From: Lactuca virosa
Taxonomy: Eukaryota > Streptophyta > Magnoliopsida > Asterales > Asteraceae
DNA: 64,000 nucleotides
Direction: 5' to 3'
Assembly (NCBI GenBank): GCA_928212115.1
Contig: CAKMRJ010005412.1
Span: forward strand, 251,926,484-251,990,483
Shown: piece by piece, positions 60,053-64,000 of the stretch
Layout of the letters: each line of letters starts with the position of its first letter
Position numbering within the stretch: the first letter of the stretch is position 1
The notes under the pieces: model-generated
Told to the model about the DNA's origin: nothing
The model's database searches: none
What the model saw: the letters and a program-made list of their open reading frames with translations, nothing else
Position numbers and translations under genes: made by a program

Positions 60053-61548
60053 AGAGAAATCTTAAAGGAAGTATATGCTGATTCTGATCGCGAAGGTGGA
60101 TTTCGATCGCATCAGAATTTTGAGCAGTTGCTTAAGAAGTTATGATATATTGCTAAGGAATAGATAACAACAATTTTCCAGGTGGATTGTAAGGATAAAT
60201 TTTTCTGCAAAGTTTTAAAATAAAAGAAAATTGTTTAATTTTATTTATTTGAAGTATCCTTACAATGGCATTTGTGGAAAATTGTTGCTTATATGATTCC
60301 ACTGACAGCAATATTGGAAAATGGATTTGATTCTTTCATTTGTGGTAGTGTCTAAATTTACCAAATCAGGAAAGTTCCTCATCACCCAAGTTTCAATTGG
60401 ACCGAAACTTGGAATCATGCAAGTTGAATAGTATGATGAATGAGAACTTTCAAGCATTGGAAAATCAAGACTAATTACTTGTTCACATGGATGTGTGAGT
60501 CAAGTGAATGACTAAAGGGATCGAGTACACATTCTTGTGCACTGGTCATGTCCACCACAAAGCTCGTTAAGACTATTTGATTTACTAAAGTTTAGTAATA
60601 TAGTTATACTTACAAGTTTAAGTATAATTCTGATACATTGGAAAAGTCTCAATGTATGGCAGAACGAATGGGAAGAATCAAATTAGGCAGAAAGATAAAA
60701 GTTTCTCAAATCTGAAAAGATGGGAGAGTACTTTAGTATCATGTTTGTGATCATCTTAATGATTTAGAAATCATATCACAATTAGTCCTCTAAAGGTCAT
60801 CTTAGTGCATTCTTATGACTAAGAAGAGGAGTCATGAATTGTTGAAATGGTTAGATCAGGAAGATGAGTCATACTTCGTTCCAAAACAATTCTTAGAGTC
60901 ATACTCCAAGATTGTAACTTGAGTGACATATCTTAAAGAAAGGTTTAAAACACTTGTCAAATGTAAGAGTAAAAGTGTCCTACTCTTGTACATTTGAAAT
61001 TGGTAAGTTGTGATGTTGTGGATAAAACAAAGACCAACTAAGGCCAATTGTGTGAAGTGTTTGTCTTGATAAAGAATCCGCACTATCTCTTGAATATTTG
61101 GCAAGATAGTCTTACATGTCAAGAGGATAGTGGGAGTCTTAAAGATCCTAAAAAGAATTTCAAGAACTAATCAAGAATAAAAACCTGAGGTTCTTCACTA
61201 GCACACGACTTGAGGTTTATAACCTATCGTGTTGACATATTTTGTGCCCATTCCAGTTAAAGTTGGCTTTGCATAGGACATCTGAAAGTTCTCAATTGGT
61301 TGCATAACAAGTTGGAAGCAATGGCAGGCCCTGTACTGCCAGGTGGCAAGAAGTTAAGATTGCATAAGTTCAGTCCATATGAGTTTGGATTTGTCATTAT
61401 CCTTGTCTTGTGACTATGGTTTTGACGATTCACATGGATAAGAACACATACACCATAAAATCTAAGGGTCATAAGGTTTCTCTCCGATTCATGAAAATGA
61501 TGGTGAGGAAACACTTCCACCAAGTAGATTTGAAGCAGATGGCAAAAG

Positions 61549-61609
61549 GTCTAAACAACTGAGACTATGATTACGGCATCCCTTTTCATAGTTCTGAAAT
61601 TGTTTAGAC
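61549..61609 (+). other. CGGCATCCC-loop hairpin, CopE5 copy 3
   Basis: Inner stem ACTATGA/TCATAGT, perfect, loop TTACGGCATCCCTTT. After an internal loop, a perfect outer stem of 10 pairs follows: GTCTAAACAA (61549-61558) with TTGTTTAGAC (61600-61609). Confidence 0.65.
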
Positions 61610-62043
61610 ACACATGCATGCTATCTAAGGAAAGGTGTATGATTTTGATAAAGTTTTATCAAAGCATCTCGTATCAGAAATCTGAACTTTGGTAAGAAAG
61701 TCAATAAAGTATTGATTTCTAGAAGTCCAGCTGATTTCTGAGTACATGTCAAAGCTAGTGGGAGCATAAGTGTTATGCTAATAATCATCATGTTAGTGGG
61801 AGCATGATAATTATTGTTAGTGTTGCAAGTTAGCAATGTTAATTATAGAAAACAAAAGTTTCAATTCGTGAGGCTGCAGGGATTGAAAAAGTTGTTTTGC
61901 TATAATTAAGGGAGAGGATATACTTCATTTCAGTTCTAAAGGCTTAGATTGAGACCTTAATCATTTAATCATCTTTAGTCAAGAATATATATATATGAAT
62001 TTCATGTTGGATTGGTTCAACTTAAGGAAATTCTATATATTGC

Positions 62044-62100
62044 GTTCTCAAAATTCGATTATGATTACAGCATCCCTCTTCATAGTCAAATTTTGAAAAC
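62044..62100 (+). other. CGGCATCCC-loop hairpin, CopE5 copy 4
   Basis: 19 of 21 positions pair between 62044-62064 and 62080-62100, with two C/A mismatches. Loop TTACAGCATCCCTCT. Confidence 0.65.
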
Positions 62101-63739
62101 ATGGCAAATAAAAATATTGTAGCAAAAGACTGGTCTAGAATCATGTCTTTATGTGAGACATCATGAATCGTGTACCATTTGCTTTGGGTACAGGATCGAT
62201 TGCATGTGCTATAATATTTGTCATTTCTAAATTTTTCCAAATGCCCAGAGGCATTAAGAAGGGAAAAGGTCTAGAATTGGATATGACTAAAATGATTAAG
62301 CAATTGTCGAGGACAATCTGAGGTTTACCAAAGATTGGTTGCTCAGGGACAGTTGGAAGTATAGTGCTAATTTTGGAAGGACCATATTGACATATTCTGA
62401 AAAGAGGCATCTCTTATTCAGAAGTGATAGTCAAAATGAGAATATGGAGTTGTCTCCATAGGTGGAAGTTATCTGTGTAAGATTAGAAAACTTAATGCAA
62501 GAAGCATGTCCAAAGCAATGTACTTTGAATATGAGACTTAGTTTCCATGGAGTTGATCTCCATTGGAATACCTTATAATGACTGTTGACAAGTCTTTGTG
62601 ACTTTGTACATATTCATTATAGGAGGGTCAGTGCATATAAGTTTAAAATCTAAACAGATTTCGATAAATGATAGGAATTTGAAATTCTCACATTTTTCGA
62701 TAAGGATTTGGGAGTGTGAAATTAGAATCATTGAAATTATGTTCAATTGGTTTATTTCACAAAGTAAGGATCATAGACAAACATAGAGTGCATACTTGGT
62801 GTATGGCAAAGCTATTGTTTAAGAAAAACATAGTGTACATGCTTGGAGCATGGGACAACTAGTGTTTTTAATTCAAGTATAAAGTTGATAAAACCGAAAC
62901 AATGAATAATGAGTAATCAGTATGGTGATAAATAAAACTGTTTATTTATATTAATAGGGTTTGATACCATATTTGATTCATTTATTCTTGTGTTTCACTT
63001 TGCATGTTTTGACTTCCAGAATAACTAAGTCGCTCTTCCTGAATGATTAAGTTATTCAAGCCATCCACAGTCGGTCATATGTTGGAAGTAGATATGAATC
63101 AAGACTGTCATGGGTTGGTTTGTAGAGGTCCAAGTTGGTGGACAAAGTGGTGCTACAACACTCATGAGTGCTCATAGGTTTTGAGTATTGGATTCAACCT
63201 GCGTTCATTTGAATCACTTCATGGATTTTATCACGAGTGATCATGAGACGATAATATCTTATATTCTTCAAACCTAGAGATATGAGTTGTTACTATGAGT
63301 TGGTTATACATTGATTGCACAAAACGCATTTGGTAACTCGATGTTATAAAACGTGCCTTTGTGTATGATTCAACAAGTAGTAGAACAAGCCATATGAGTC
63401 GAAGTTTATCCATTCCTTTTACCTTCGGGATAAAAAGCGATATTTGTGGGCCCCTCGATGATTTAGCGATGACACATGTGAGTGCTTGGCCAAGCCAGGA
63501 CTGATTTGATTTGTTCAATCAGTCAGTCATCATAAATCGAAAATCGGGAAACAACAAATGGACAGAGAGAATGATTATAATCCATGTCTCAGTCCATATG
63601 ATATCTAGAATGGAGGAATATATGATCCCTTATCTAATGGACAAGTCATTGACAAGGTCAGAGTTCGACAGCGGCTTTAAGAGCTACGATTGCCAGTTAG
63701 GTTTTGAAGTCATACTCAATAATAGTTTTAGACTTATCC

Positions 63740-63750
63740 AAGTGGGAGAC
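63740..63750 (+). other. CopE5 polypurine tract
   Basis: AAGTGGGAGAC next to the second LTR, same as CopA. Confidence 0.8.
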
Positions 63751-64000
63751 TGTTGGATTAATGTCTAAGTCCATAACTATATTTGGTATGTACTTGACCC
63801 GACCCGGCATGGTCCATTTGGGTTGCACTTCACCGGCATAATTTATATGGATAGTCTTTTGAGAATAGTATATTTATGATTTATATTAATATATTATAAG
63901 TTCTAATATATTAATATGGAATCATATTATTTAATTAGTATTGATCAAGAATTAATTTAGAATTAATTAAGTGATCAAAAAGAACTAATTAAATATGGAC
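63751..64000 (+). repeat. CopE5 3' LTR, partial
   Basis: First 250 bases of the second LTR; the window ends inside it. Confidence 0.92.

Larger units (their letters stand above)
60053..63737 (+). pseudogene. CopE5 post-gag region, non-coding
   Basis: Collinear with 3789-7670 of CopA. Many short stretches are shared but no long frame exists. The final 400 bases are the best conserved. It holds the two hairpins at 61549 and 62044. Confidence 0.6.
56974..64000 (+). mobile_element. CopE5, copia-like LTR retrotransposon (right LTR cut by window)
   Basis: Same family as CopA. LTR 56974-57725, primer site 57727, decayed gag at 59305, purine tract 63740-63750, second LTR from 63751. Over the 250 comparable bases the LTRs differ at two positions (about 57062 and 57203), which means recent insertion. 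The expected target duplication is CATAC (56969-56973). No intact protein gene. Confidence 0.88.

Overview
The window looks like repeat-rich nuclear DNA of a dicot plant. Almost all of it is LTR retrotransposon sequence: Ty3/gypsy chromoviruses and a Ty1/copia-like family, both with plant initiator-Met primer sites. There is one convincing host gene, with GT-AG introns and B3 DNA-binding domains. Long LTRs packed with ACTCGTCGAGT-type palindromes recall repeats I associate with lettuce and related Asteraceae; that placement is inference from memory. No rRNA, tRNA, CRISPR or bacterial-type operon was seen.

Layout. 1-16004: a minus-strand gypsy element (GypA), interrupted in its 3' LTR by a plus-strand copia-like element (CopA, 702-8646). 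GypA itself sits in an older copia LTR (CopB, up to 16672). 16673-20365: hairpin repeats, a long LTR-like segment and a gypsy gag relic. 20366-24434: AT-rich DNA and a 1.6 kb fold-back element. 25057-27071: a six-exon gene for a protein with three B3 domains (minus strand). 28680-31595: a 2.1 kb AT-rich palindrome array that runs directly into a G/T-rich tract. 31596-35485: a gypsy derivative with protease, RT palm and integrase deleted (GypC). 35486-36398: a third copy of the copia-like leader (CopC).

From 36399 to the end there is a nested stack. Each element is cut by the LTR of the next: GypE1 (36399), an LTR-like unit (38107), GypE2 (42603), GypE3 (46170), GypE4 (52142), CopE5 (56974). 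All identifiable gypsy elements in the stack are minus strand, and their other halves should lie beyond 64000. GypE3 and GypE4 are the least damaged.

The most unusual signal is in the copia-like family (CopA, CopC, CopE5). CopE5 has LTRs that differ at 2 of 250 comparable bases, yet its gag is broken and no pol frame is left, so it was probably mobilised in trans. What is conserved is RNA-like structure: (1) hairpins with a 15-nt loop centred on CGGCATCCC, closed by GA/TC, four at matching places in each full element and one in CopC, with stems that differ in sequence but stay paired; (2) a pair of hairpins about 82 nt apart that present the palindrome GGTTAACC in the loop. A separate family of long-stemmed hairpins with a conserved apex occurs four times between 38531 and 45690. 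Two gypsy elements also keep a 63-68 nt GT-AG intron exactly at the gag-protease junction.
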